From the NCBI GenBank assembly GCA_001603685.1, contig LUZO01000377.1:1-10209 (forward strand): 10,209 nt of DNA, given 5' to 3'. Position numbers and translations under genes: made by a program. Numbering within the stretch: the stretch's first letter is position 1; each line of letters begins with the position of its first letter. The DNA is from Bacteroidales bacterium Bact_23. Its GTDB lineage: Bacteria; Bacteroidota; Bacteroidia; Bacteroidales; Lentimicrobiaceae. Below the pieces are notes generated by a model. That model did no database searches and had not been told where the DNA came from. It saw nothing but the letters and a program-made list of their open reading frames with translations. Of the stretch, positions 1 through 8,100 are shown piece by piece.

Positions 1-174
1 TTACAATCGTAAATGCCAATGGTTAAAATATTTAGAACAATTGAGCAGAGCGGGAATTGTTCTATTATATTTTTCCAATCTGTATAACAGAACAGCCGGC
101 AACTGCGTTATTAAGGTATCTGTTGGCAAACAGGCCGCTTTCGTTTTACAGAGTAACCATTAAAGACAAAAACC

Positions 175-990
175 ATGAAACACACTTTCAGACCTCTGAT
201 TTTCATTGCGCTGACCGTTTTGTACTCCTGCCACCAGAATCCGGGTGCGTACGAAGCGGCTCCCGATATTTTATACGACAAATCCTTAAAGCCCGAAAGC
301 CCGGAGGCTTCGCAGGAGCTTCCCGCCGCCGACCGTAAAATCATCAAGGAGGGAGAAATCAGCTTCGAAACATCCGATGTTGCAGAAACAAAGGAGGTTA
401 TCGCCACAAGCGTTGCCGAATTTAAAGGCTACCTCTCGAACGACAATGTTTATGTTTACAACGACAGGCGGGAATACCGCGTTACCATACGGGTTCCGGC
501 CGACAAGTTTGATTTGCTTCTGGAGCGGATCTCACAAAGTGCCAGAAAGATCGACAGCAAGAATGTCAGCACAATGGATGTAACAGAAGAGTTTATTGAT
601 ATTGAAGCCCGGGTCAGGACCAAAAAAGAGCTTGAAGCGCGCTACCGCGAGTTGCTTAAACAGGCCGTCAGGGTTCAGGAGATCCTGGAGATTGAAAAGG
701 AGATCGGCAGTCTGAGGGCGGATATTGAATCAATTGAAGGACGGCTGAAATTTTTGAACGACCGGGTTGCTTTCAGCACACTGACCATAACTTTTTATGA
801 GAAAACAAGCTCCCCCTTCGGATTTGGCCCGAAACTCGTCCGGGCAATCCATAACGGGTGGACCAACCTGCTCTGGTTCTTTGTTGCTCTGATCAATTTA
901 TGGCCATTCATAATTATCGTCGTGGCCGGTATTGCAATTTGCAGACGGTACAACTGCAGGCTCAGGAGGAAAAACAGGGTAAAACCATGA
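175..990 (+). CDS. DUF4349 domain-containing lipoprotein
   Basis: A 271-residue envelope protein of the DUF4349 family, whose biochemical role is not established. The N-terminus is a lipoprotein signal: basic start, hydrophobic stretch, then a lipobox LYSC with the acylated cysteine at residue 19. Residues 20–52 are a Pro/Glu/Ala-rich linker. The DUF4349 core covers about 53–250: a mixed alpha/beta part (EGEISFETSD, then YRVTIRVPADKFDLLLERI), the conserved EEFIDIEARVRTKKELEARY segment, a charged coiled-coil-like helix at about 145–195, and a closing strand STLTITFYE. A hydrophobic helix at about 231–256 is followed by an Arg/Lys-rich tail, so the C-terminus probably stays cytoplasmic. Lipid anchor plus C-terminal membrane segment is the usual layout of this family. 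The ATG at 175 is chosen because it gives the complete lipoprotein signal. The preceding bases are A-rich with no clear Shine-Dalgarno. The gene stands alone on the plus strand. Family call is firm; function is unknown. Confidence 0.88.
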   Translation: MKHTFRPLIFIALTVLYSCHQNPGAYEAAPDILYDKSLKPESPEASQELPAADRKIIKEGEISFETSDVAETKEVIATSVAEFKGYLSNDNVYVYNDRREYRVTIRVPADKFDLLLERISQSARKIDSKNVSTMDVTEEFIDIEARVRTKKELEARYRELLKQAVRVQEILEIEKEIGSLRADIESIEGRLKFLNDRVAFSTLTITFYEKTSSPFGFGPKLVRAIHNGWTNLLWFFVALINLWPFIIIVVAGIAICRRYNCRLRRKNRVKP

Positions 991-1013
991 TTTTCCGGCC
1001 AATGATGGCCCGG

Positions 1014-1050
1014 GGGTGAAATAAAATGGCTTCCGTGCCTGCTTTCACCC
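1014..1050. repeat. Inverted repeat GGGTGAAA…TTTCACCC
   Basis: Two perfect 8-base complementary arms, 1014–1021 and 1043–1050, are separated by 21 bases that contain a small inner GGC/GCC pairing. There is no T-run after it on either strand, so it is a poor intrinsic terminator. The right arm overlaps the probable -33 box of the promoter at 1043–1073. It could be an operator-like site or a transcript-end stem for the upstream lipoprotein gene. The pairing is directly visible; the role is inference. Confidence 0.4.
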
Positions 1051-1073
1051 AAACGGATATTTTACTATATTTG
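1043..1073 (+). promoter_or_regulatory. Candidate Bacteroidota-type sigma-ABfr promoter
   Basis: TTTC at 1043–1046, then 19 bases, then TATATTTG at 1066–1073. The second box matches the Bacteroidota -7 consensus TAnnTTTG completely, and the first matches the -33 TTTG in three of four bases at the expected spacing. Transcription would start around 1080 and give a leader of roughly 185 bases before the acetyltransferase gene. The box match is seen; promoter activity is inferred. Confidence 0.5.
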
Positions 1074-1264
1074 AGATGTCTGACAAAGATTCCGGACAGG
1101 AACCGGACAGGAAGCTGTTGTTTATCTTCAAAAACAGAAGCCCTGAAGAAATTCATGTTTATGGCTGTTTTGCTTTGAGATTATCAAATTGGCAAAGCAC
1201 AGATTTTTCAGTTTCAGATGTTTTTTTGAGGATACGGCCGGAATAAAAATCAAAACACAAACCG

Positions 1265-1762
1265 ATGCAGAAACAAAGTCAGCTACACGAGAACAAGGAT
1301 GTGCGGATTGTGGAGTACCAGCCGCAATACCGGTCTGCCTTCAGAACGCTGAACGAGGAGTGGATCTCCGCTTATTTTGAAATGGAGAATTCCGATTTCA
1401 GGGCGCTGGATAATCCGGAAGAATATATCCTGAACAAAGGCGGGAAGATATTCGTGGCTCTGTATAATAATGAGCCGGTTGGTGTGTGCGCCCTCATCAG
1501 AATGGATGATCCGGAATACGATTTTGAAATGGCCAAAATGGCGGTTTCACCAAAGGCACAGGGAAAGCACATAGGCCTGATGCTGGGCCGGGCTGTGATC
1601 GATGCGGCAAGGGAAGCCGGTGCATCCAACATTTACCTGGAGACCAACACCGTATTAAAACCTGCCACCAACCTTTATTACAAACTGGGTTTTAAGGCAA
1701 TTCAGGGGCGCCCTTCTCCCTATAAAAGAACCAACCTTCAGATGGTACTGGATCTGAGTTGA
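1265..1762 (+). CDS. GNAT-family N-acetyltransferase
   Basis: A 165-residue cytoplasmic enzyme of the GNAT superfamily, expected to move an acetyl group from acetyl-CoA to an amine. The substrate cannot be told from the sequence. The fold runs from about residue 13 (VRIVEYQPQY) to the C-terminus. The central strands are KIFVALYNNEPVGVCALIRM (61–80) and the motif A strand EMAKMAVSP (88–96). The CoA pyrophosphate loop follows as QGKHIG (99–104), with His in place of the usual middle glycine of Q/RxxGxG/A. Motif B is YLETNTVLKPATNLYYKLGF (124–143). Length is normal for a single-domain GNAT. The ATG at 1265 is the first in frame after a stop at 1244–1246, and is preceded by an A-rich tract without an obvious Shine-Dalgarno. 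It lies 274 bases after the DUF4349 gene and probably has its own promoter near 1043–1073. It has no visible functional link to the secretion cluster facing it. Confidence 0.85.
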   Translation: MQKQSQLHENKDVRIVEYQPQYRSAFRTLNEEWISAYFEMENSDFRALDNPEEYILNKGGKIFVALYNNEPVGVCALIRMDDPEYDFEMAKMAVSPKAQGKHIGLMLGRAVIDAAREAGASNIYLETNTVLKPATNLYYKLGFKAIQGRPSPYKRTNLQMVLDLS

Positions 1763-1820
1763 ACCGGGAGTAGCGCATAGCCTTTCGTACGCAATCTGCA
1801 TCAATTGCAGCAACTTCCCG

Positions 1821-1856
1821 AAAAAGGCAGAAGGACCCGGAACCGGGCCCTTCTGC
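1821..1856 (-). terminator. Rho-independent terminator of the minus-strand cluster
   Basis: The bases 1827–1856 form a long hairpin: outer arms GCAGAAGG/CCTTCTGC, inner arms CCCGG/CCGGG. The one intervening pair is A·C on the plus strand but a G·U wobble on the minus-strand transcript, so the stem is continuous only in that direction. On the minus strand it is followed at once by CCTTTTTC (the T-run is the A5 at 1821–1825), about 80 bases after the OmpA-family stop codon. On the plus strand no T-run follows. It therefore ends the OmpA-family transcript. Confidence 0.85.
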
Positions 1857-1936
1857 AGGAAAACAAAATAAAGGAAACTTAGGGGGCATCTGTAAGCCTG
1901 ATCTGCTCAATGAGTTCAGGAGCAGCCAGGGGTGGT

Positions 1937-4015
1937 TTAATTTACCGGTGCCGAGAATACGGGAAGCGTTCCCGGAGCACTGGCATTGTCACAGTTTTTG
2001 AAGAACTCCTCATTGAAATCATTCAGCCTGAGAACCTGTCCGGCTTTGTAATTGTCAAGCGGATGGCTCTGTCCTGAACCGGTCAGTTCAACGGTTCCCG
2101 AGATCTTGATTTCGGTGCGCCTGTTTTCCTGGTGTTCCTCATCTGTACATTCCACGCCGTCGGCGCATTTGTTCATGAGATTTCTCTCACCGTAGCCTTT
2201 GGCGGTAATTCTGTTCTTATTGATTCCGGCTGCCACAATATAATCCACAGCCGATTCGGCCCTGCGGTTCGACAGCCTGTCATTATACTTCAGACTTCCC
2301 CTTGAGTCGGTATGCGAGCCGAGTTCCACAATGATATCAGGGTTGTCTTTCAGGAAGTTAACCACTTTATCGAGTTCAACGGCTGCATCTGCCCTGATGT
2401 TCCATTTATCAAAATCGTAATAGATATTTTCGAGCCTGAATATCTGATCCACCTGGTATTTCCCAAGCAGCAGGTCGCGGTTTTCCCTGCCGGTTTCCTT
2501 CGACATTACATCCAGCGCAACGCTCATGCAATCGGGAGAGTATCCTTTGTCAATTCCCTTGACTACCAGCGAGGCACCTCTTTTTGCATTGAGTGAATAA
2601 CGGCCTTCGTTGTCGGTTTTCAGAACCATCACCTCATCGGTTTCGGTATTCAGCACGAAAATGGTGGCATTCTTCAATGCTTTCATCGACTCCTTATCCC
2701 TTATCACTCCGGCAATCAGGATAGAATCGGGATAGCGTTCGCTGATGGAGATCATATAAATATCGTCTTCGCCTTTGCCTCCGGGTCTGTTCGAGCTGAA
2801 CATTCCCTGGCTGTTGTCGTTGCTGATTACAATTCCGAAATCGTCGGCAGGTGAGTTGACAGGTGCTTTCAGGTTTTCGGGCTTCTCCCAGCCATCGCCG
2901 TTCTTTACCGATTTGAAGATGTCGAGTCCGCCAAGACCGGGGTGCGTATCGGATGAGAAATAGAGTACGCTATCCTTGTGCATGTAGGGAAACATCTCAT
3001 TACCGAAGGTATTGATTTCAGCTCCCAGGTTGATGGCCGGGCCCCATCCCTCTCCCTGTTTTTTTACGAGATAAATGTCGGTACCACCGAAGCCGCCGGG
3101 CATATCCGACACAAAGTAGAGGGTGTTCCCGTCGGCGCTCAGTGCCGGATGGCCCACTGAGTAGGAGTCGCTGTTCAGGAAGAAAGGTTCGGGATTGCTC
3201 CATTTTCCGTCTTCGAACCTGCTTGAATAGAGTTTCAGGCGGTTGGTGTAATATCTTGAGGAATCCAGTTCGCCCGCTTTATTTTCAACCCTGGTGAAGA
3301 AGATGGTTTTAAAATCAGCCGGGAAGGTAGCCGGGCCATCGTGGTAGGGCTGGTTCAGGAAACTTGAATAGAGCGAAGGGCTTCCGGGCTGCATGGCACC
3401 TGATTTCTCATCCTCTTTCAGAGGTGCATAGAACAGGTCGAGGTAGTAGGAACCGGTCCAGCCGTATCGTTTTTCGCCGGCTTTCGACATGCGGTCGGTG
3501 GTAAATACCATTCCGTCATTCACATATACGGGCGAGAAATCGGAGAATTCGGAATTCAGGGATTCTGCATTTTTGATCTCATAAACGAATTCAGGTTCGC
3601 TCCAGGTTTTTACCTCATTGCTGTATCCTGCAAACAATTTTCCGCGGGGATCGGCCGGATTCAGAGCGGCATAGTGGTTAAACTGTGCGGCGGCTTCGTC
3701 GTACCTTCCCAGGCTGCGCAGTACCTGGCCATAGTTGAAATAGGTTTCGGCAGCGGCGCCTTCGCCGGCAACTGCCTGGCCATACCATTTGGCCGAAGCC
3801 TCAAAATTGCGGGTAAGGCGGTAGCAGTCACCCAGGCGGGTAAGCGCATAAGTTTCGTGTTTATTCTTTTTTGCAGCCAGTTTCTCATAATAGGGAGCTG
3901 CCTTTGCATATTCAAAGCGGGTGAATAGCCGGTCGGCTTTTGATTTCTGAGCGAAAATCTTCGGGTTGATCAGTATGGCAAAAGCGGCCAGCAGAATCAG
4001 ATATTTGGTTTTCAT
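1937..4015 (-). CDS. PorE-like OmpA-family protein (TPR, PD40 beta-propeller, CRD, OmpA)
   Basis: A 692-residue secreted envelope protein. Visible order: signal peptide 1–22 (FA/Q cleavage); TPR-type helical repeats about 24–120; a PD40/WD40-like beta-propeller about 155–425, with blades such as HPALSADGNTLYFVSD, GGFGGTDIYLV and SSNRPGGKGEDDIYMIS; a carboxypeptidase-regulatory-like (CRD) segment about 433–490; and an OmpA/MotB peptidoglycan-binding domain about 528–640. The OmpA domain keeps the contact residues: Asp in SHTDSRG, the LSNRRAESAV helix and Arg in NRRTEI. This is the architecture of PorE of the type IX secretion system, which links the outer-membrane machinery to peptidoglycan. 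A tail of about 52 residues (641–692) follows the OmpA domain and ends without a known signal. The gene starts 58 bases after the SprF-like gene, with AAAGAAG upstream of the ATG, and ends before a strong terminator, so it is probably the last gene of the cluster. It may be a cluster-specific paralogue rather than core PorE. Confidence 0.88.
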   Translation of the reverse strand: MKTKYLILLAAFAILINPKIFAQKSKADRLFTRFEYAKAAPYYEKLAAKKNKHETYALTRLGDCYRLTRNFEASAKWYGQAVAGEGAAAETYFNYGQVLRSLGRYDEAAAQFNHYAALNPADPRGKLFAGYSNEVKTWSEPEFVYEIKNAESLNSEFSDFSPVYVNDGMVFTTDRMSKAGEKRYGWTGSYYLDLFYAPLKEDEKSGAMQPGSPSLYSSFLNQPYHDGPATFPADFKTIFFTRVENKAGELDSSRYYTNRLKLYSSRFEDGKWSNPEPFFLNSDSYSVGHPALSADGNTLYFVSDMPGGFGGTDIYLVKKQGEGWGPAINLGAEINTFGNEMFPYMHKDSVLYFSSDTHPGLGGLDIFKSVKNGDGWEKPENLKAPVNSPADDFGIVISNDNSQGMFSSNRPGGKGEDDIYMISISERYPDSILIAGVIRDKESMKALKNATIFVLNTETDEVMVLKTDNEGRYSLNAKRGASLVVKGIDKGYSPDCMSVALDVMSKETGRENRDLLLGKYQVDQIFRLENIYYDFDKWNIRADAAVELDKVVNFLKDNPDIIVELGSHTDSRGSLKYNDRLSNRRAESAVDYIVAAGINKNRITAKGYGERNLMNKCADGVECTDEEHQENRRTEIKISGTVELTGSGQSHPLDNYKAGQVLRLNDFNEEFFKNCDNASAPGTLPVFSAPVN

Positions 4016-4073
4016 AGCTTTACTTCTTTAACTCGGTTAATAAATCCTGATATAAACTCGCTTGATTTCCGGC

Positions 4074-5021
4074 TTAGAAATACCTGGGAGTCATTGTTCT
4101 GGGTTTAAACAGGTTCATGTCGTAAGAGATCATTATCTCGTGTGATCCGTTTGAATGGGTTTTCATTTCGGTAAGATAATAATCGTAGGAATAACCGAGT
4201 CTCCAGTTTTCAGTAAGGTTGAGTTCGATCATGAATACGACGGCATTTTTGCTGGTAATGGCATTCTTATTTGTTCTGTATGATGTTCCCAGCCAGATCA
4301 GGTCGTTGATGAGGAAGCTGGCGTTCAGATCCACATTGAGGGGAGCATTGGCGGTGTATTTAAACATCATTCCTGGCCTGAATACAACATTGTCGCCCAG
4401 AGGAAGCGCCATTCCGGCTATTCCGTAGAAGTGTCTGGCCAGAGTACCGTATGTGGCAAGGCCATTTTCAAAATCTACCTTACCGTACTGGCTTTCGAAC
4501 AGTTGTTTTGATGAAACACCGAGGTAATACGATTTTGTATAGTAGTAGATTCCGAAGTTGGCGTCGGGCTGGATTTTGTTCTTAGGCCTGCTGGTGATGA
4601 CCTCGTCGTCGCCATCGCGCATATTCAGGGCATTCCAGTCAACATTCACCTGATTGAATCCGGCCTGCAGTCCGAGTGAGAGCACACCCTGGAACAGGCG
4701 TACGCGGTATGCATAGTTCCCCATAAATCCGACATCGGTAAAAGGACCGGCCTGATCGGCGTAAACATACATACCCAGAGCAACATTTTCATTGCGCAGG
4801 GGAGAATGTGCACTGAAGGTAATTGTACGCGGAGCGCCATCGCCAAAGCCAACCCACTGATAACGATTCAGAAGAGTCATGGTGAGCATATCACGGCTTC
4901 CGGTATAACCCGAGTTGATAACGAGCCTGTTGAACATGAACTGGCTGTAGAGTGCGTCTCTTTGAGACATGGCACTTACTGTTATCAGAAACAGTCCGAT
5001 GATGAGTATTGTCTTTTTCAT
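4074..5021 (-). CDS. PorP/SprF family type IX secretion outer-membrane protein
   Basis: A beta-barrel outer-membrane protein of the PorP/SprF family. From the preferred start it has 315 residues: signal peptide MKKTILIIGLFLITVSAMS, then the family's N-terminal signature RDALYSQFMFNRLVINSGYT, the RYQWVGF segment and alternating amphipathic strands up to the aromatic C-terminal PRYF. In F. johnsoniae, SprF is needed to secrete SprB, and SprF-like proteins serve cargo with type B C-terminal domains. Here the gene directly follows a giant protein with that kind of domain. An in-frame ATG at 5078 would add 19 residues, but these are polar and charged (METKRENKKG…) and would bury the signal peptide, so the ATG at 5021 is favoured. 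Neither start has a convincing Shine-Dalgarno. The spacing to the upstream giant gene is 134 bases from this start and includes a GC-rich hairpin. Family call is firm; partner assignment is inference from position. Confidence 0.9.
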   Translation of the reverse strand: MKKTILIIGLFLITVSAMSQRDALYSQFMFNRLVINSGYTGSRDMLTMTLLNRYQWVGFGDGAPRTITFSAHSPLRNENVALGMYVYADQAGPFTDVGFMGNYAYRVRLFQGVLSLGLQAGFNQVNVDWNALNMRDGDDEVITSRPKNKIQPDANFGIYYYTKSYYLGVSSKQLFESQYGKVDFENGLATYGTLARHFYGIAGMALPLGDNVVFRPGMMFKYTANAPLNVDLNASFLINDLIWLGTSYRTNKNAITSKNAVVFMIELNLTENWRLGYSYDYYLTEMKTHSNGSHEIMISYDMNLFKPRTMTPRYF

Positions 5022-5090
5022 TTTACTAGCGATTATAAGATTATTGTTTCCTTTTTTGTTTTCCCTTTTTGTTTCCATTTCCGGTTGCTA

Positions 5091-5139
5091 CCGGCCGGCA
5101 TGGGATTCAAACCCCTTAAACCCTCCATTTGCCGGCCGG
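5091..5139 (-). repeat. GC-rich inverted repeat in the adhesin–sprF spacer
   Basis: Arms CCGGCCGGCA (5091–5100) and TGCCGGCCGG (5130–5139) pair perfectly over 10 bases around a 29-base loop. The loop holds GGGG/CCC bases that could form a small inner stem. Each arm is also close to self-complementary. In the minus-strand transcript the structure falls just after the giant gene's stop codon (5156) and before the SprF-like start. There is no adjacent T-run after it, so it looks more like a processing, stability or attenuation stem than a full terminator. The pairing is visible; the role is inferred. Confidence 0.5.
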
Positions 5140-5155
5140 CGCTTTTTCCGGTTTT

Positions 5156-8100
5156 TTATTTGCCGTCGTGGATGATAACCCAGCCGGTAAAGATTTCGCT
5201 TACTGATCTCAGTTTTACGATGTAGTAGTAGGTTCCGTCAGGCAGAATCTTTCCGTTTCTGTTGGTTCCGTCCCATACAACGGATGTGTTGTTGTAGTTT
5301 TCGAAGTATCTGATCTGATCGCCCCAGCGGTTGAAGAGGAGAACTTCGTTGTCGGCATACTCTTCAATTCCGTCTATGATCCACCTGTCGTTGCGTCCGT
5401 CGCCGTTGGGAGTAATCACATTGTAGATGGTTACTTCGGCACGGCCACCTTCGGGAACAACCACGATCACTGATTTTGCGGTATCGGAGATTGCTACGCC
5501 GTTGATGTCGAACAGAATGTAGGTGTACTCATCGGTGCCGGTGAAGCCGGTAGCCGGAGTGTAGGTTACTGTCATATCGCTCTTCAGCACAAGGCTTCCG
5601 TTCGAAGGCTGGGTCAGGATTTCAATGCCTGCTACGATGCCTTCGGGGATGATGTCGTTGTACATGTTAACGATGTTCCTCGGAGTGTTAACCAGGGTGG
5701 TATCCCTATCTTCCACAGCAATCAGGCGGATAACGGCAGGACCTTCTCCCTCGATTACGATGGTAACGGTAGCCTCAGAACAGAGTCCGCTCAGATCGCA
5801 TACTCGGTAGATGTAGGTATCGGTACCGTAGTATCCGGCATTCGGGGTGTAGAGGATGTTTCCGTTCTGGGGATCAACCATGGTGAATCCGTTTGCCGGG
5901 TTGCTGATTACAGCTACGGTTGAAGGATCGATATTGTTGTCGCAATCGGTATCATTCTCCAGTACCTCAACATTTACAGGAACATTCATTTCTGTAGTTG
6001 CATAGTCGTCGTTAGCAACGGGGCCGGCAGTTACCGTAATGGTCATGGTGCAGCTTGCCTCATTTCCATGGATGTCGGTGGCAGTCCAGGTAATTTCATG
6101 AACGCCTGCCTCTAGGGTAACGATACCGTACATTCCTCTGTTGTTAACCACAGTTTCAACACCGCAGTTATCGGTTGCAACCGGCTGGGGAATTTCAATC
6201 TGTACCGAGCAATCGGCACCTGCAGCAATGGTAATGTCAGTGGGGCACTCAATTGCGGGGAGTTCGTTGTCGGTAACGGTTACGGTCATTTCGCACTCCG
6301 ATACATTGCCGTGGATATCGGTTACAATCCAGGTAATGGTGGTGGTACCAACCGGGTAGTTTCCGCTGGCGTCAGCTGAATTGTTGAAGCTGTTGGTTAC
6401 GCTCTCAACGCCGCAGTTGTCGGAAACAACGGGCTGGGGAACGGTTACAAATGCACCGCATACTCCGGCATCGGTGTTTAATGCGATATCCTCAGGGCAA
6501 ATGATCTCCGGAAGTTCGTTATCGGTAACGGTTACGGTCATTTCGCACTCCGATACATTGCCGTGGATATCGGTTACAGTCCAGGTAATGGTGGTGGTAC
6601 CAACCGGGTAGTTTCCGCTGGCATCAGCTGAATTGTTGAAGCTGTTGGTTACGCTCTCAACGCCACAGTTATCGGAAACAACGGGCTGGGGAACGGTTAC
6701 AAATGCACCGCATACACCGGCATCGGTATTTAATGCGATATCCTCAGGGCAAATGATTTCGGGGAGTTCGTTGTCAATAACGGTAATGGTCATCTTGCAA
6801 TCCGATGCATTGCCATGGATGTCGGTCACGGTCCAGGTGATGGTGGTGGTGCCTACGGGGTAGATTCCGCTGGCGTTACCGGTACTGTTATAGTCGTTTA
6901 TAAGGCTTTCAACACCGCAGTTGTCAGAAACTTCAGGCTGGGGAACATTAACGAATGCTTCGCATACGCCCGGATCAACATTTACCACAATGTTATCAGA
7001 GCATATGATGACCGGGGCTTCAGCATCAACAACGGTAACGGTCATTGAACAGCTGGCTGCATTTCCTGACATATCCACTACTGTCCACCATACTACGGTT
7101 GTACCTGCAGGATATACTGCCGATGCATCGTCGGTCTGGGTGTAGGTGTTAACCACGGTGCGGATTTCGCAGTTATCGGCAACAACAGGCTGGGGAACAT
7201 TTACGAATGCTTCGCATACGCCCGGGTCTGTATTAACGGTGATGTTCTGGGGGCAGATGATGGTGGGATCCTCATTATCCACTACGGTGATGGTCATGGT
7301 GCAGGTTGAAGCATTGCCACAGTCATCGGTAGCGGTCCAGGTGATGGTGGTAACTCCTGCGGGGTATGAACCGGTAGCATTGGCTGTTCCGTTGATGCTG
7401 TTAACCAGGGTTACATTGCTGCAATTGTCGTTTGCTGCAGGAACGGGAACTACAACCCATGCGCCGCACATACCGGCCTCAGCGTTAACTACGATATCCT
7501 GAGGACAATCGATAACGGGAGCCTGAGTATCAACGATGGTGAATGTGGCGGTAGTCTGAGCGGTGTTTCCGCAGTCGTCGGTTGCTGTCCAGATTACGGT
7601 AGCCGAACCGGTAGCACCGCAGAGGCTGCTCAGGCCTTCAAAGCTATTGGTAATTACTACTTCACCGCAGAGGTCGGTAGCTGCTGCACCGGCAAGCCAG
7701 TTTTCAAGAGCTGCTGCATTGCCTTCTCCGTCGCACTCAACGGTCATATCTTCAGGGATGGCGGTGAATACGGGAGCAGTTTCATCAACGATGGTAAAAG
7801 TAGCGCTGGCTGTTGAAATATTGCCGCAGGCATCGGTAGCTGTCCAGGTTACGGTAGCCGAACCGGTAGCGCCACAGAGGTCGCTCAGGCCTGCAAAATC
7901 ATTGATCAGGGTAACCTCGCTGCAGTTATCGGCAACTACAACGCTGTTCAGCCAGTTGTTCAGTTCTTCAATGTTGCCTTCTCCGTTGCAATTTACGGTA
8001 ACATCTACAGGTGCAACAGTAAATACGGGAGCTTCAAGGTCAACAATCCATGTATAGGTTACGGACACCTCTTCAGCTACATTGCCGCAGGCATCGGTAT

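Noticed and set aside
40..73. Possible promoter for the DUF4349 gene (ATTG at 40–43, TATATTTT at 66–73)
   Set aside because: The -7 box lacks the final G and the spacing is 22 bases rather than about 19, so the support is too weak.
991..1013. GGCC…GGCC stem just after the DUF4349 stop as a terminator
   Set aside because: The stem is short and bulged, and no T-run follows.
1076..1246. A 56-codon open frame (MSDKDSGQEP…) in the same frame as the acetyltransferase and ending 18 bases before its start
   Set aside because: Its ATG lies only two bases after the promoter -7 box, so it would probably be upstream of the transcription start. It has no recognised family, and the composition is unremarkable. 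A remnant of a longer N-terminus or a small protein cannot be excluded.
5085..5125. tRNA T-arm-like string GGGGTTTGAATCCC on the minus strand
   Set aside because: Only three base pairs support the stem. There is no anticodon arm, D arm or full acceptor stem, so it is not a tRNA and there is no sign of an attachment site.
7146..8057. Long plus-strand open frames opposite the repeat array (for example 7146–7502 and 7563–8057)
   Set aside because: They recur with the repeat period and mirror the Thr/Val/Asp-rich coding strand. They are low-complexity shadows without start context or domain similarity.
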